Counted from the first letter of the stretch, positions 54,304-63,726 are shown. The stretch: 64,000 nt of DNA from Tessaracoccus aquimaris (GCF_001997345.1 NZ_CP019606.1:2294001-2358000), one strand, 5' to 3'. Translations and numbers: made by a program. Notes: generated from the sequence alone by a model not told the origin.

Positions 54304-55284
54304 ATGAGGATCCGGGCCGTCGCAGCAGTGTCATGCCTGCTCATCGCGTCCGCGTGCACCCCCAACCTTCCCGCGACCAGCACCTCCCCGCAGGTCGCAC
54401 CGAGCCCGACGCCGACGCTCACGATCGTCCCCACCTCCACTCCTGTCCCCGACAACCAGTTCCCCATCTCCTACCCGATCGCCGACAGCCTCACCGCCGG
54501 CGACGCGGGCGACATCGTCGCCAGGCTGCACGAGGTCTCGGGTGGTCTCCCGGTGCTGAAGGTCGACCTGACGACGAAGCAGGCCACGCTCACCGCGCTG
54601 CAGCCGGACAAGGGCGTCGCCAGTTACCGGTGGGAGAACGGCGAGATCACCAAGGTCGACTCCGACATCCAGTACCTGGACCAGAAGACCTTCGACCCGT
54701 CGCAGTACCCCATTGACTCGCTCGGCCGGATGTTCGACATCGCAGACCTGCGCGGCGTGCGCGGCGAACTGGTGCTGCAGATCGTCGAGTACCGGGAGGG
54801 ACAGGTCGTCATGACGGTCACGTCGCGCCCCGAGTCGAAGACGGTGTTCTTCAACAAGGACGGCACCGCGGTCGCCAGCCTCGGCCTCACCAGCGTCGCC
54901 GACCTGACGGCGGGCGTCGGCGAGGTCGTCGGGGACGCCACCGAGGTCTACTCCGTGACGCTGAGCCCGACGCTCGGCTACTCGGCCGACCTGCCCGACG
55001 CCGACAAGGGCGTCGTCCTCAACCGCACCCGGCCCGCCGAGATGCCCGTCTTCGAGACCCGCCGCACCGAGAACCCGAGCGTCGCACCGTTCAATCCTGC
55101 TCTGATTCAGCCTGCCGGCCTGGCGAAGGCGATCTCGAAGTTCCAGAAGACCCCCGACGAGGCGTGCACCGTGACGGTGGACATGTCCCTGAAGCGCTCG
55201 GCCCCGGTCGCGAAGGTCGACTGCGGCGGCTCGGTGCACTACGCGGACATGGACGGACGCGACATGACCGACCTGGTCGGCTGA
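54304..55284 (+). CDS. conserved hypothetical lipoprotein
   Basis: The 326-residue precursor begins MRIRAVAAVSCLLIASACTP with a lipobox (ASAC, Cys about 18) and a Ser/Thr/Pro linker to about residue 50. The rest alternates beta-rich segments (LKVDLTTKQATLTALQPDKG, LVLQIVEYREGQVVMTVTSR) and ends in a two-Cys region (EACTVTVDM, KVDCGGSVHYADMDG) likely to form a disulfide. I recognise no family with confidence. An 80-bp palindromic element follows. Confidence 0.8.
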   Translation: MRIRAVAAVSCLLIASACTPNLPATSTSPQVAPSPTPTLTIVPTSTPVPDNQFPISYPIADSLTAGDAGDIVARLHEVSGGLPVLKVDLTTKQATLTALQPDKGVASYRWENGEITKVDSDIQYLDQKTFDPSQYPIDSLGRMFDIADLRGVRGELVLQIVEYREGQVVMTVTSRPESKTVFFNKDGTAVASLGLTSVADLTAGVGEVVGDATEVYSVTLSPTLGYSADLPDADKGVVLNRTRPAEMPVFETRRTENPSVAPFNPALIQPAGLAKAISKFQKTPDEACTVTVDMSLKRSAPVAKVDCGGSVHYADMDGRDMTDLVG

Positions 55285-55319
55285 CCCGCCCACCGACGAC
55301 CCGGGGCTCGGGTCTCGCC

Positions 55320-55399
55320 TTGAGCATGTTTGGTTGCTCGTTGCCTCTCGGGGCACGTTTGAACGTTCAGATCACAAACGAGACACCAAACATGCTCAA
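55320..55399. repeat. 80-bp palindromic element, copy 3
   Basis: It begins TTGAGCATGTTTGGTTGCTC and ends CACCAAACATGCTCAA, with an internal GAACGTTC. It is inverted relative to copies 1 and 2, judging by the asymmetric interior. It lies between the lipoprotein gene and the deacylase gene, 36 bp after a stop codon. Confidence 0.9.
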
Positions 55400-55467
55400 G
55401 CCCCCTCCCAACCACCGCCACCGCGCACCCGTCGACCCGCGCCCAAGTGCGACCTAGTCTTGTGGCC

Positions 55468-55935
55468 ATGGACACCAATCCCGCCCTTGAGGCGCTGACG
55501 GCCTCAGGCCTCGCGCACACCGTCACCAGGCACGGACGCGTCGGCTCGCTTCAGGAGGCGGCAGCCGCCCGCGGCGTCGAGCCGCGCGACATCGTCAAGA
55601 CCATGGTGGTGCGCCGCGGCGAGGACGATCACCTTCTCGTGCTGGTGCCGGGCGACCGTGCGATCTCGTGGCCCAAGCTGAGGGCGCTGCTCGGCGTCAA
55701 CCGGCTCTCGATGCCCGACGCTGACGAGGCGTTGCGCGTCACCGGGTTCGCCCGCGGCACCATCACGCCGTTCGGGACCCTCACTCCGCTGCCTGTTGTC
55801 GCGGACGAGCGGATCTCGGGACGGAGCGTGTCGATCGGGGCCGGCGGGCACGGGGTCGCGGCGACGCTCGGCGGCGACGACCTGCTTGCCCATCTCGGGG
55901 CGCAGGTAGCCGACGTCACAGACGCGGAGGCTTAA
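55468..55935 (+). CDS. YbaK/EbsC-type aminoacyl-tRNA deacylase
   Basis: The 155-residue protein has the YbaK fold: EPRDIVKTMVVRRGEDDHLL (catalytic Lys about 45), VPGDRAISWPKLRALLG, TGFARGTITPFGTLTPLPVV (the conserved GxxxPxG-like loop) and VSIGAGGHGVAATLGGDDLL. Such proteins hydrolyse mischarged tRNAs in trans, for example Cys-tRNA-Pro. Its stop overlaps the stop of the convergent zinc-peptidase gene by 4 bp. Confidence 0.9.
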   Translation: MDTNPALEALTASGLAHTVTRHGRVGSLQEAAAARGVEPRDIVKTMVVRRGEDDHLLVLVPGDRAISWPKLRALLGVNRLSMPDADEALRVTGFARGTITPFGTLTPLPVVADERISGRSVSIGAGGHGVAATLGGDDLLAHLGAQVADVTDAEA

Positions 55936-56825
55936 CCGCCCAGGTCGTCGGTGGCGAAGGTGTCACACGTGTTCGGGTTGCCGCTCTGGAAGCCCTTCGC
56001 GACCCAGTACTGGCGCATCTGCGACGACCCGTGCGTCCAGCTCTCTGGGACGACCCGGCCGGTCGACTGCTTCTGGATGTGGTCGTCGCCCACCGCGCGC
56101 GCCGCGACGACGATCCGGTCGAGGTCGTCCTGAGTGATGGCCTTGATCGGCGAGTTCGGGTCCTTGATCGTGTTGGCGAAGAAGACCCCCGCGTAGCAGT
56201 CGGCCTGCAGTTCGAGGCGCACCGCAGCCGACTTGGGGCCCGTGTCGTTGCCCGCCTGCCGCGCGGCGCTCATCTGCCCCGTCAGGTTGGAGATGTGGTG
56301 CCCGTATTCGTGGCCCACGATGTAGAGCTCGGCGGGGTCGCTCTGCTCGGTGCCCAACTGCTGCAGCAACTGACCGACGAAGGAGTCGTCGACGAAGATC
56401 GTCTCGTCGCCGGGGCAGTAGAAGGGACCCATCTCGGAGGAGCCGGTGCCGCACGCGGTTGCGATCTGGCCGCTGAACAATTGCATGCTCGCCGGCGGCC
56501 GGAAGCCCTCGGTGAAGGCGCTTGACCAGTAGTTGTTGAGGGCTGCCATGTACGCGGTCCAGCGGCAGTCCCGGTCCCGCTCGACGTCGGCGCCGGTCTT
56601 GCAGTTGGGGTTGTTGCTGCCGACCGTGGTGTCCTGGGTCTGCGGCTCAGCCTGCCCTCCGAGGACGTCGCCGATATTGCCCCCGAAGAACAGCGCGATC
56701 AGCAGGACGATCAGGCCTCCGAGGCCACCGCCGACGGCGATCCGGCCGCCGCGGCCACCGCCACCGCCGCCTCCGCCGTAGCGCACGTTGCCGCCACTGA
56801 TGTCGGCTTCCGGTCGGTACTCCAT
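55932..56825 (-). CDS. YpfJ-family neutral zinc metallopeptidase
   Basis: I prefer the start at 56825 (MEYRPEADISGGNVRYGG), giving 297 residues. A Gly-rich cytoplasmic stretch precedes one membrane helix (about 36-52). The extracytoplasmic peptidase domain has IVGHEYGHHISNL (HExxH-like zinc site near residue 172) and RLELQADCYAGVFF (third ligand Glu). FCPGDETIFVDD-type and TCDTFATDDL complete the family pattern. Its substrate is unknown. It is divergent from the NUDIX gene. Confidence 0.92.
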   Translation of the reverse strand: MEYRPEADISGGNVRYGGGGGGGGRGGRIAVGGGLGGLIVLLIALFFGGNIGDVLGGQAEPQTQDTTVGSNNPNCKTGADVERDRDCRWTAYMAALNNYWSSAFTEGFRPPASMQLFSGQIATACGTGSSEMGPFYCPGDETIFVDDSFVGQLLQQLGTEQSDPAELYIVGHEYGHHISNLTGQMSAARQAGNDTGPKSAAVRLELQADCYAGVFFANTIKDPNSPIKAITQDDLDRIVVAARAVGDDHIQKQSTGRVVPESWTHGSSQMRQYWVAKGFQSGNPNTCDTFATDDLGG

Positions 56826-56963
56826 GGCTTCCCCGTCGTCCTGCCCGGTGTGCCCGGGGTCCACTGTGACTTCACAATGCTAGTGCGTCGAGGGCAACCT
56901 GGGGAGGACCCGCGACGAGGCGCTTGTCACCCGCGGGTAGTGGCGTGCGTCTAAGCTTGGCCA

Positions 56964-57656
56964 ATGCGCGTCGTCGGTGTCACCCATCCCCTGGGGGCAC
57001 CAGTAGCCGGATTTCCCATCTCGCACGGCCAGCATCCCCGCGTGACCATGTTCGACCGCGGCTACGTGCCCGTCCGGCCGCTCGCGGCGACGATGGACGA
57101 GGAGCGCGAGATCGTCTTCACCTGGCTTGTCCGGGAGGTCACCGCGGCGGATCAGCGCCCACCGGAGCGGCACACCGTCTACGTTTCGCGCCCCAATGAG
57201 CAGCCGCGGCGACACCAGCGAATCGGCGCCTATGCCCTGGTGCTGTCCAGTCGCGGCATCCTCGGCACCGTCAACTCCACGACGACGCTGGCTCCCGGCA
57301 CCTGGACTCTGCCGGGCGGCGGGGTCGATGAGCATGAGTCGCCCTCCGACGCGGTGCTGCGCGAGGTGTTCGAGGAGACAGGCCAGGACATCGTCATCGA
57401 ACGTGTGCTGACGCTGGAGTCGGAGCACTGGATCGGCCGGTCCATGTCGGGCCAACTCGAGGACTTCCACGCCCTGCGCGTCGTATACGCCGCGAGATGC
57501 GAAACACCCAGCGACCCCGTCGTCCACGACATCGGTGGATCGACTCAAGGGGCCGACTGGGTGCCTCTGCGCGCGTGGCGCTCGTTGCATTGGACCAACA
57601 GCTCGCGGACGCTGCTCGCGCAGTACGCCCGCAGGCTGTGGGCGGCTAGTTCCTGA
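56964..57656 (+). CDS. NUDIX hydrolase
   Basis: The 230-residue protein contains the NUDIX box GGGVDEHESPSDAVLREVFE followed by ETGQD (about residues 118-142), matching Gx5Ex7REUxEExGU. An N-terminal extension of about 90 residues with VFTWLVREVTAADQRPPERH is not assigned. The start is not certain; an ATG at 57048 would remove 28 residues. The substrate is unknown. The 3' end overlaps the convergent BI-1 gene by 11 bp. Confidence 0.88.
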   Translation: MRVVGVTHPLGAPVAGFPISHGQHPRVTMFDRGYVPVRPLAATMDEEREIVFTWLVREVTAADQRPPERHTVYVSRPNEQPRRHQRIGAYALVLSSRGILGTVNSTTTLAPGTWTLPGGGVDEHESPSDAVLREVFEETGQDIVIERVLTLESEHWIGRSMSGQLEDFHALRVVYAARCETPSDPVVHDIGGSTQGADWVPLRAWRSLHWTNSSRTLLAQYARRLWAASS

Positions 57657-58488
57657 AGTAGCTCAGGATGCGCAGGATCTCGGTGTAGAGCCACACCATG
57701 GTGATGGTGATGCCGAAGGCCGCGCGCCAGGACTCCTGCGCGGGAGCCTGGGCGGCGATGCCGCGCTCGACGGAGTCGAAGTCCATCACGAGGTTCAGCA
57801 CGGCGAGCACGACGGCGACGGCGGAGACGCCGATCGCGAGCATGCCCGCGCCTGCACCCGCACCGCGAAGGCCGGTGTCTACGCCCAGCAGGGCGAGGAC
57901 GAAGTTGACCAGCAGCACGCCCGCCAGGGCGATGGTGGCGATGGTCACGACCTTGCGGAACTTGGCGGTGACGCGGATGTTGAAGAACTTGTACGCCGCG
58001 AGGGTGACGCCAGCGGTGACGAACGTGGCGAGCACGGCCGTCACGACGATGCCTGGCCACAGTTCGTTGAAGAACTTCGAGAACGCGCCGATGAAGACGC
58101 CCTCGACGGCTGCATAGAACAGCACGCCGCCGACCGGCAGCTTGGCGCGGCCCGCGACGAGGAAGACGGTGACGAGGCCGACGATGCCGGACCCGATCAG
58201 CGCCGGGGTGACGAGGTTCCAGGGCAGGAGGATGAACGCCGCGACGGCGAACAGGGCGACCGTCCCGAGGGTGATGGCCGTCTTGGCGAGCACGTCGTCA
58301 AGCGTCATCACCGCGCCGGTGGACACCGGCTGCTGGTACGGGTTGTAGTTCTGCTGCTGCTCGGGGAACTGCTGCTGGTAGGGGTCGTAGCCGGGGCCCT
58401 GCTGCTGGCCGTACCCCTGCGGGTAGGTCTGCTGCGGGGTGCTGTGACGCGTGAAGGCGTCCGGGCTACCAATAATCGGATTTGCCAT
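57646..58488 (-). CDS. Bax inhibitor-1/YccA family membrane protein
   Basis: Starting at 58488 (MANPIIGSPDAFTRH), the 280-residue protein has a Gln/Tyr/Pro-rich cytoplasmic head of about 60 residues (QTYPQGYGQQQGPGYDPYQQ) and seven membrane segments ending ITITMVWLYTEILRILSYF. LNLVMDFDSVERGI carries the Asp pair of the pH-sensing di-aspartyl site. Bacterial homologues are calcium-leak channels or protease regulators. The head is low-complexity and typical of the actinobacterial form. Confidence 0.93.
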   Translation of the reverse strand: MANPIIGSPDAFTRHSTPQQTYPQGYGQQQGPGYDPYQQQFPEQQQNYNPYQQPVSTGAVMTLDDVLAKTAITLGTVALFAVAAFILLPWNLVTPALIGSGIVGLVTVFLVAGRAKLPVGGVLFYAAVEGVFIGAFSKFFNELWPGIVVTAVLATFVTAGVTLAAYKFFNIRVTAKFRKVVTIATIALAGVLLVNFVLALLGVDTGLRGAGAGAGMLAIGVSAVAVVLAVLNLVMDFDSVERGIAAQAPAQESWRAAFGITITMVWLYTEILRILSYFRN

Positions 58489-58640
58489 CTCAGATGCTCT
58501 TTCTTCAGTCTCACGAAGGAGGCTTGTCGACTTCCATGGTAGCGCGCGACGCAACGACCGCTTCTGTTCCCGGTTCGGCGCTGGGCTGTCGGTTCCCGGG
58601 AAGCCCCGCGCACTGTCACCGCCACGTGCGAGGATCGAAC

Positions 58641-60038
58641 ATGACTGATCCCACCCTCACGTTCCTCGGTGCCGTCGGAACGGTCACCGGCTCGAAGTAC
58701 CTGCTGAGCGTCGATGGCAAGCAGATCCTGGTCGACTCGGGCATGTTCCAGGGCGAGAAGAAGTGGCGGTTGAAGAACCGCGAGGAGTTCCCGATCGACC
58801 CGGCGACGATCGATGCGATCCTCCTCACGCACGCGCACGCCGACCATTCCTCGTATCTGCCCGCCCTCGTCAAGCACGGCTTCCGCGGCCCGATCTACGC
58901 GACCGGCGCCTCGATCAGGCTCGCGGAGATCGTGTTGCGCGACTCGGGCAAGTTGCAGGAGCAGGCCGCCGAGGACGCGTCGCGCGGCGGCTGGTCGAAG
59001 CACGAACAGCCCGAGCCCCTGTACGACACCTCCGACGTGGAGGCGACGCTCCCGCTGTTCCGGGCCGTCGAATGGGAGACCAACATCGACGTCGAGGGCG
59101 TCGCATGGGCGCGTTGGGTGCGCACGGCGCACATCCTCGGTTCGGCGTGCATCCACGTGGAGGTGGGCCCACGCAGTGTGCTGTTCTCCGGCGACCTCGG
59201 CCGCCACGACCACCCGATCCTCCGCGACAGGGCGACGCCACCCGGCGCGGACATCGTCTTGTGCGAGTCAACCTACGGCGACCGCGAGCATCCAGAACCG
59301 GAGGAGGCACACGCCGACCTCGCGGAGGCGATCAGGCAGACCATCGCGCGCGGTGGGCAGGTCGTCATCCCCGCGTTCGCGATCGACCGCACGGAGACGG
59401 TGCTGCACGCCCTCGTGCGGATGCGCCGTGAGGACAGGATCCCCGACGTGCCGGTCGTCGTCGACGGACCCATGTCCCTGGCTGCGCTCGACGTCTACCG
59501 CGACGAGCCCGACGAACTGGACCACGACATCACGGTGGCCGACTTCACCGACCTGAACCTGATCGAGACCCGCGAGGCCCGCGACTCCAGGAAGCTGAAC
59601 CGTCGGAGGGACCCGATGATCATCATCTCGTCGTCAGGCATGTTGGAGGGCGGGCGCGTGCTGTATCACCTGGAGCGGCTGCTGCCCGACCCGCGCAACA
59701 CCGTCATCCTGACCGGCTACCAGGCGGAAGGCACCCGCGGCCGGGCGCTCGAGGACGGCGCCCGCAACGTCAAGATCAACGGGCGCTACGTGCCCGTGAA
59801 GGCCCAGATCGTGCGCGACCGGGAGTTCTCCGTGCACGGCGACCGCTCCGACCTGCTCGACTGGCTCGGTGAACTCGTCCCGAAGCCGGAGGTGGTCTTC
59901 GTGGTCCACGGAGAGCCGAAGGTCGCCGCGTCCTTCGCCCACGACATCGAGGAGACCATCGGCTGCGCCGCGGTGGTGCCGCGCTTCGGCGAGGTGGTCA
60001 GCCTCGCCGCGCCCACCGTCTTCGACGACGAAACTTAG
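58641..60038 (+). CDS. metallo-beta-lactamase/beta-CASP RNA-processing hydrolase
   Basis: The 465-residue protein has the MBL motif LLTHAHADHSSYLPAL (about residues 61-76), ILGSACIHVEV (motif 3 His region), LFSGDLGR (motif 4 Asp) and a beta-CASP insert with VIPAFAIDRTETVLHAL. GPMSLAALDVY and HGDRSDLLDWL (C-terminal His motif) complete the site, and MIIISSSGMLEGGR is diagnostic. Family members are RNA endo- or exonucleases related to YSH1/CPSF73. The ATG at 58641 is chosen as the first conserved residue. It is divergent from the BI-1 gene. Confidence 0.92.
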   Translation: MTDPTLTFLGAVGTVTGSKYLLSVDGKQILVDSGMFQGEKKWRLKNREEFPIDPATIDAILLTHAHADHSSYLPALVKHGFRGPIYATGASIRLAEIVLRDSGKLQEQAAEDASRGGWSKHEQPEPLYDTSDVEATLPLFRAVEWETNIDVEGVAWARWVRTAHILGSACIHVEVGPRSVLFSGDLGRHDHPILRDRATPPGADIVLCESTYGDREHPEPEEAHADLAEAIRQTIARGGQVVIPAFAIDRTETVLHALVRMRREDRIPDVPVVVDGPMSLAALDVYRDEPDELDHDITVADFTDLNLIETREARDSRKLNRRRDPMIIISSSGMLEGGRVLYHLERLLPDPRNTVILTGYQAEGTRGRALEDGARNVKINGRYVPVKAQIVRDREFSVHGDRSDLLDWLGELVPKPEVVFVVHGEPKVAASFAHDIEETIGCAAVVPRFGEVVSLAAPTVFDDET

Positions 60039-61507
60039 GCCCGCCCCGGGGGCCGCATGAACGCAACGGACACGACGGCGAGCAGCAGCAGCCCTGCGGG
60101 AAGGAACATCGACTGCCCCATGGCGGCCGAGAAGCCCTCCACCACCTGCGGGGGCATCGCCGCTCCGGACGAGCCCTCCCCCTGAGCCGCAGCTCCCGGG
60201 CCTAGTTCGGCGGTCAGCCGCGCAGACATGACGGCGGCGATGGCCGCCGACCCGAGGACCGAGCCGATCTGGCGAGTCGTGTTGTAGACGCCGGACCCGG
60301 CGCCCGCGAGGTCGCGCGGGAGGTTCCTCGTCGCGACCAGCGCGAGCGGCCCCCAGATGAACGAACTGCTTACGCCGACCAGGAGGCTGGGCAGCAGCAG
60401 CCACCAGGGGCTCCGGCTCGGATCGAGCCACAGGCCGTACCAGGCCATCGCCGCGGCGAGCCCGACGAGCCCTCCCGCGATCCAGGGCCGCGGATCGCGG
60501 TCCTGCAGGAAGCGGCCGATGAAGGGCGACAGCAGGCCGGACGCGACGGCCATCGGGATCATCAGGACCGCGGACTGGCTCGGGGTGAAGCCGCGCGCAG
60601 ACTGCACGTACAGGAACAGGGGGATGTTCGACGCGGCCGCCACGAGCCCCATCACGGAGATCGCGGTGTTGGAGAGCACGTAGTTGCGGTCCGCGAACAG
60701 TTGCAGCGGCACGAGCGGCTCGCTCCTGGTGACACGCTGCCACCAGATGAACACGCCCATCGCGACGACCCCGACGGCGATCATGCCGAAGATCGGCACC
60801 TGCAACGTCGCCCCGAACACGATCACCGGCATGTTGCCCCACGCGTACGTCTCGCCCTCCTGGATGCCGAAGACGATCAGGAACAGCCCGACGGCGCTGA
60901 GCGCGACGCCCACCAGGTCGAAGGAGTGCGAATGCGTCTCCAGTCGTGGGACGTTGACGGCGACCAGCACCATCGCGGCGATCCCGACGGGAACGTTGAT
61001 GAAGAAGATCCATTCCCACCCTGCGGCGTCGACGAGGAAGCCGCCGAGCAGCGGGCCGACGAGCATCGCGATGCCCGCGACGCTTCCCCACAGGCCCATC
61101 GGCGCGCCTCTGCGTTCGACGGGGAAGGTCCGCATGATCACGGCCATCGTCTGCGGCGCCATCAGCGCCGCGCCGAGGCCCTGCACGACGCGCGCGAGGA
61201 TCAGCATCCCGATGCTGCCCGCGAGGCCGCACCACAGCGATGACGCCGTGAAGATGAACAGGCCGAGCAGGAAGATCGGCTTGGGGCCGAACCGGTCGCC
61301 CAGTCGGCCGGTGATCAGCAGCGGGACCGCGTAGGCCAGCAGGTAGGCCGAGGTCACCCAGATGACGTTGTTGATGCCGGTGTCGAAGGACCGCATGATG
61401 TGGGGCATCGCGATCGTGACGATGGTTGAGTCGACCAGGATCATGAAGAAGCCGATGATCATCGACAGGAAACCCGGCCAAGGGGAACGCGAGTCGTCCA
61501 CGTGCAC
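60035..61507 (-). CDS. MFS drug:H+ antiporter, DHA2 (EmrB/QacA) family
   Basis: The 490-residue exporter has 14 predicted membrane segments. ILVDSTIVTIAMPHI is motif D of DHA2. LLITGRLGDRFGPKPIFLLG is the conserved cytoplasmic motif A. LARVVQGLGAALMAPQTMAV is motif B, and AGIAMLVGPLLGGFLVDAAG motif C. The start codon is GTG at 61507, with GTG at 61501 possible. The exported compound is unknown. It is divergent from the ligase gene. Confidence 0.94.
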   Translation of the reverse strand: MHVDDSRSPWPGFLSMIIGFFMILVDSTIVTIAMPHIMRSFDTGINNVIWVTSAYLLAYAVPLLITGRLGDRFGPKPIFLLGLFIFTASSLWCGLAGSIGMLILARVVQGLGAALMAPQTMAVIMRTFPVERRGAPMGLWGSVAGIAMLVGPLLGGFLVDAAGWEWIFFINVPVGIAAMVLVAVNVPRLETHSHSFDLVGVALSAVGLFLIVFGIQEGETYAWGNMPVIVFGATLQVPIFGMIAVGVVAMGVFIWWQRVTRSEPLVPLQLFADRNYVLSNTAISVMGLVAAASNIPLFLYVQSARGFTPSQSAVLMIPMAVASGLLSPFIGRFLQDRDPRPWIAGGLVGLAAAMAWYGLWLDPSRSPWWLLLPSLLVGVSSSFIWGPLALVATRNLPRDLAGAGSGVYNTTRQIGSVLGSAAIAAVMSARLTAELGPGAAAQGEGSSGAAMPPQVVEGFSAAMGQSMFLPAGLLLLAVVSVAFMRPPGRA

Positions 61508-61645
61508 TCCGCATCTGCGCCCCCGACGGAGCGCCCCGCGAATCTACGCCTGCGCACCGCCGCGGACAAGGGCAGTTTCCGCATTCCGGATGGTGGACTG
61601 CGCGTGAAGCCAGCGGCCGCCCGGCTGCGGCGTGAGACTTGGCAC

Positions 61646-63163
61646 ATGCCGACAACGCTTCGTTCCGTGGTGGACGCCTCCGCCGCGGTGGCCGCGACCC
61701 GCTCCCGCGACGCCAAGACCAGCATCGTCGCCGCCCTGCTCGCGGACACGGCGCCGGAGGACCTGGACGTCGTCGCGCATTACCTGGCGGGCACCCTGCG
61801 GCAGCGGCGCACCGGCGTCGCGTGGGGCTCGCTTCGAACGCACCGCGCCCCCGCCGACGACGCGACGCTGACGGTCGCGGAGGTGGACGCCGCATTCGAA
61901 CGGCTCGCGGCGCTCACCGGCCCTGGCTCGGTGGACAAGCGGACGCGGGAACTCGACGCGCTATTCGGCGCCGCCACCGCCGCGGAACAGGAGTGGCTGG
62001 TCGCCGTCGTGACGGGCAACCTGCGGCAGGGTGCATCCGAGTCGCTGTTGATCGATGCTGCGGCGCGCGCCGCGTCGGTGGAGGTCGCCGAGGTAAGGAG
62101 GGCCGCGATGCTGGCCGGCTCCGCGGCCGAGGCCGTCGCCCTTGCACTGATCGGCGGGACCGAGGCGCTGCGTGCAGTCGGGCTCAGCGTCGGCCGCCCC
62201 GTGCAGCCGATGCTCGCCGCGTCGGAGAAGGACATCGCGACGGCGATGGCGAAGGCGGACCCGAGCGGGGCCCCGGTGTCCGTCGACGTGAAACTGGACG
62301 GCATCCGGCTGCAGGCGCACCGCGACGGGGACCGGGTCTGGCTCGCAACCCGCACGCTCCAGGACGTCACCGAACGGCTCCCGGAGGTCGTCGAGGCGGT
62401 GTTGGCGCTGCCCGTCGAGCGGTGCGTGCTGGACGGCGAGGCGATGCTGATCGGCCCGGACGCCCGCCCGCGCGCCTTCCAGGAGACCGCGGCGCGCACC
62501 GCCTCCGACGCTGGCGAGGCGGTGGCCGCCTTCTTCTTCGACGCGCTCCAGATCGACGACGACGTCCTGCTGGACGAGCCGGCAGAGGTCCGCTTCGCCG
62601 CGCTTGAACGCGTCGTGCCGCCCGCGCTGCGCGTCGCCAGGACGGTGACCGACGACCCCGGTGTCGCCGAGGAGTTCGCGCGCCGCGCGCTGGAGGCAGG
62701 CCATGAGGGCGTCGTCGTCAAGAACCTCTCCTCGCCGTATGCGGCGGGGCGACGCGGCTCGGGGTGGGTGAAGGTCAAGCCCGTCCACACGCTCGACCTG
62801 GTGGTGCTCGCCGTCGAACGCGGCAGCGGCCGTCGGGCGGGCATGCTGTCGAACATCCACCTGGGTGCGCGCGACCCCGGTACCGGTGGTTTCGTGCTGC
62901 TCGGCAAGACCTTCAAGGGGATGACGGACGAGATGCTGCGGTGGCAGACAGGGAGGTTCCGCGAGTTGGAGACCTCCGACGACGGCTGGGTCGTCGCGCT
63001 GCGTCCGGAGCAGGTCGTCGAGATCGCCTTCGACGGGGTGCAGCGTTCCACGCGATATCCAGGGGGCGTCGCGCTGAGGTTCGCCCGCGTCGTCAGGTAC
63101 CGCGACGACAAGCCCGCCGCAGAGGCCGACACGATCGACGCCGTCCGCGCGTTCCTGACTTAG
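61646..63163 (+). CDS. ATP-dependent DNA ligase
   Basis: The 505-residue protein begins MPTTLRSVVDASAAVAATRS, chosen over a longer frame that overlaps the divergent gene. After an N-terminal DNA-binding domain come motif I VDVKLDGIRLQAHR (adenylated Lys about 216), CVLDGEAM (motif III), AAFFFDAL, HEGVVVKNL (motif IV) and SGWVKVKP (motif V). It joins nicks using ATP and is accessory to the NAD-dependent replicative ligase. The size and motif set fit the LigB-type actinobacterial enzyme. Confidence 0.94.
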   Translation: MPTTLRSVVDASAAVAATRSRDAKTSIVAALLADTAPEDLDVVAHYLAGTLRQRRTGVAWGSLRTHRAPADDATLTVAEVDAAFERLAALTGPGSVDKRTRELDALFGAATAAEQEWLVAVVTGNLRQGASESLLIDAAARAASVEVAEVRRAAMLAGSAAEAVALALIGGTEALRAVGLSVGRPVQPMLAASEKDIATAMAKADPSGAPVSVDVKLDGIRLQAHRDGDRVWLATRTLQDVTERLPEVVEAVLALPVERCVLDGEAMLIGPDARPRAFQETAARTASDAGEAVAAFFFDALQIDDDVLLDEPAEVRFAALERVVPPALRVARTVTDDPGVAEEFARRALEAGHEGVVVKNLSSPYAAGRRGSGWVKVKPVHTLDLVVLAVERGSGRRAGMLSNIHLGARDPGTGGFVLLGKTFKGMTDEMLRWQTGRFRELETSDDGWVVALRPEQVVEIAFDGVQRSTRYPGGVALRFARVVRYRDDKPAAEADTIDAVRAFLT

Positions 63164-63633
63164 CGGGCGCGGAAGAGTCGCGACTCGGCCGACTTGTCGT
63201 CGACCTTCGGGTCGCCATGTTCCCATTGCACGACGGTGCCCGAGACGGTGTCGTCGAGCGCGATGTCGTCGATGGTGTCGACCAGCACGATGTGGCCGTA
63301 GCCGGAGATCCGCAACTGGTCGATGTGGTCGGCGGTGAGCACTGTCGAGTCGCCGGCGATGGTGACGGAGGCGCAAGACCCCTTGATGCTGAACGCCCCC
63401 GGGTACTCGATGACCACGGAGCCCGAGGAGCAGTCCAGGACCTGGTCGCTGGCCGCCGCGATCTCGGCGCGATCGAGGGCCGAACCCGACGGCAGCGGGT
63501 CTGCGACGGTGCCGGGCGTCCGCGTCTCGGCCGTCATGGTGGCATCGGGGTAGACGGGGTCCTCGAGGAACACCGACGAACATCCGCTGCCGAACAGCGC
63601 GGCGACAACGGCCACGCCCAGCATCGTCCTCAT
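63160..63633 (-). CDS. DUF3060 domain lipoprotein
   Basis: The 157-residue precursor has a lipobox (GSGCS, Cys about 18), a Pro/Thr-rich linker and a beta-helix-like DUF3060 domain (VLDCSSGSVVIEYPGAFSIKGS, ADHIDQLRISGYGHIVLVDT). DUF3060 proteins are surface lipoproteins of actinobacteria of unknown function. Met4 is an alternative start. Its 3' end overlaps the convergent ligase gene by 4 bp. Confidence 0.85.
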   Translation of the reverse strand: MRTMLGVAVVAALFGSGCSSVFLEDPVYPDATMTAETRTPGTVADPLPSGSALDRAEIAAASDQVLDCSSGSVVIEYPGAFSIKGSCASVTIAGDSTVLTADHIDQLRISGYGHIVLVDTIDDIALDDTVSGTVVQWEHGDPKVDDKSAESRLFRAR

Positions 63634-63652
63634 GTGCCCACCTTATCGACAG

Positions 63653-63726
63653 TGCCCCCGACGGGATTCGAACCCGTACTTGGGCGGGTTTAAGCCGCCT
63701 GCCTCTGCCAGTTGGGCCACGAGGGC
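63653..63726 (-). tRNA. tRNA-Leu-like gene, anticodon UAA, short variable loop
   Basis: The minus strand folds as a 74-nt cloverleaf. GCCCTCG pairs with CGGGGGC (two G-U pairs), with discriminator A. The anticodon stem GGCGG/CCGCC has loop CTTAAAC (anticodon TAA), and the T stem ACGGG/CCCGT has loop TTCGAAT. The D arm (AACTGGCAGA) resembles tRNA-Leu. The variable region is only CAAGT, although bacterial tRNA-Leu normally has a long arm. CCA is not encoded. The fold is clear; the amino acid identity is the uncertain part. Confidence 0.85.

Noticed and set aside
59634..61895. A 753-codon minus-strand frame covering the MFS gene and part of the beta-CASP gene
   Set aside because: It is the out-of-frame shadow of the MFS exporter gene and antisense to the beta-CASP gene. 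The MFS motifs lie in the other frame.
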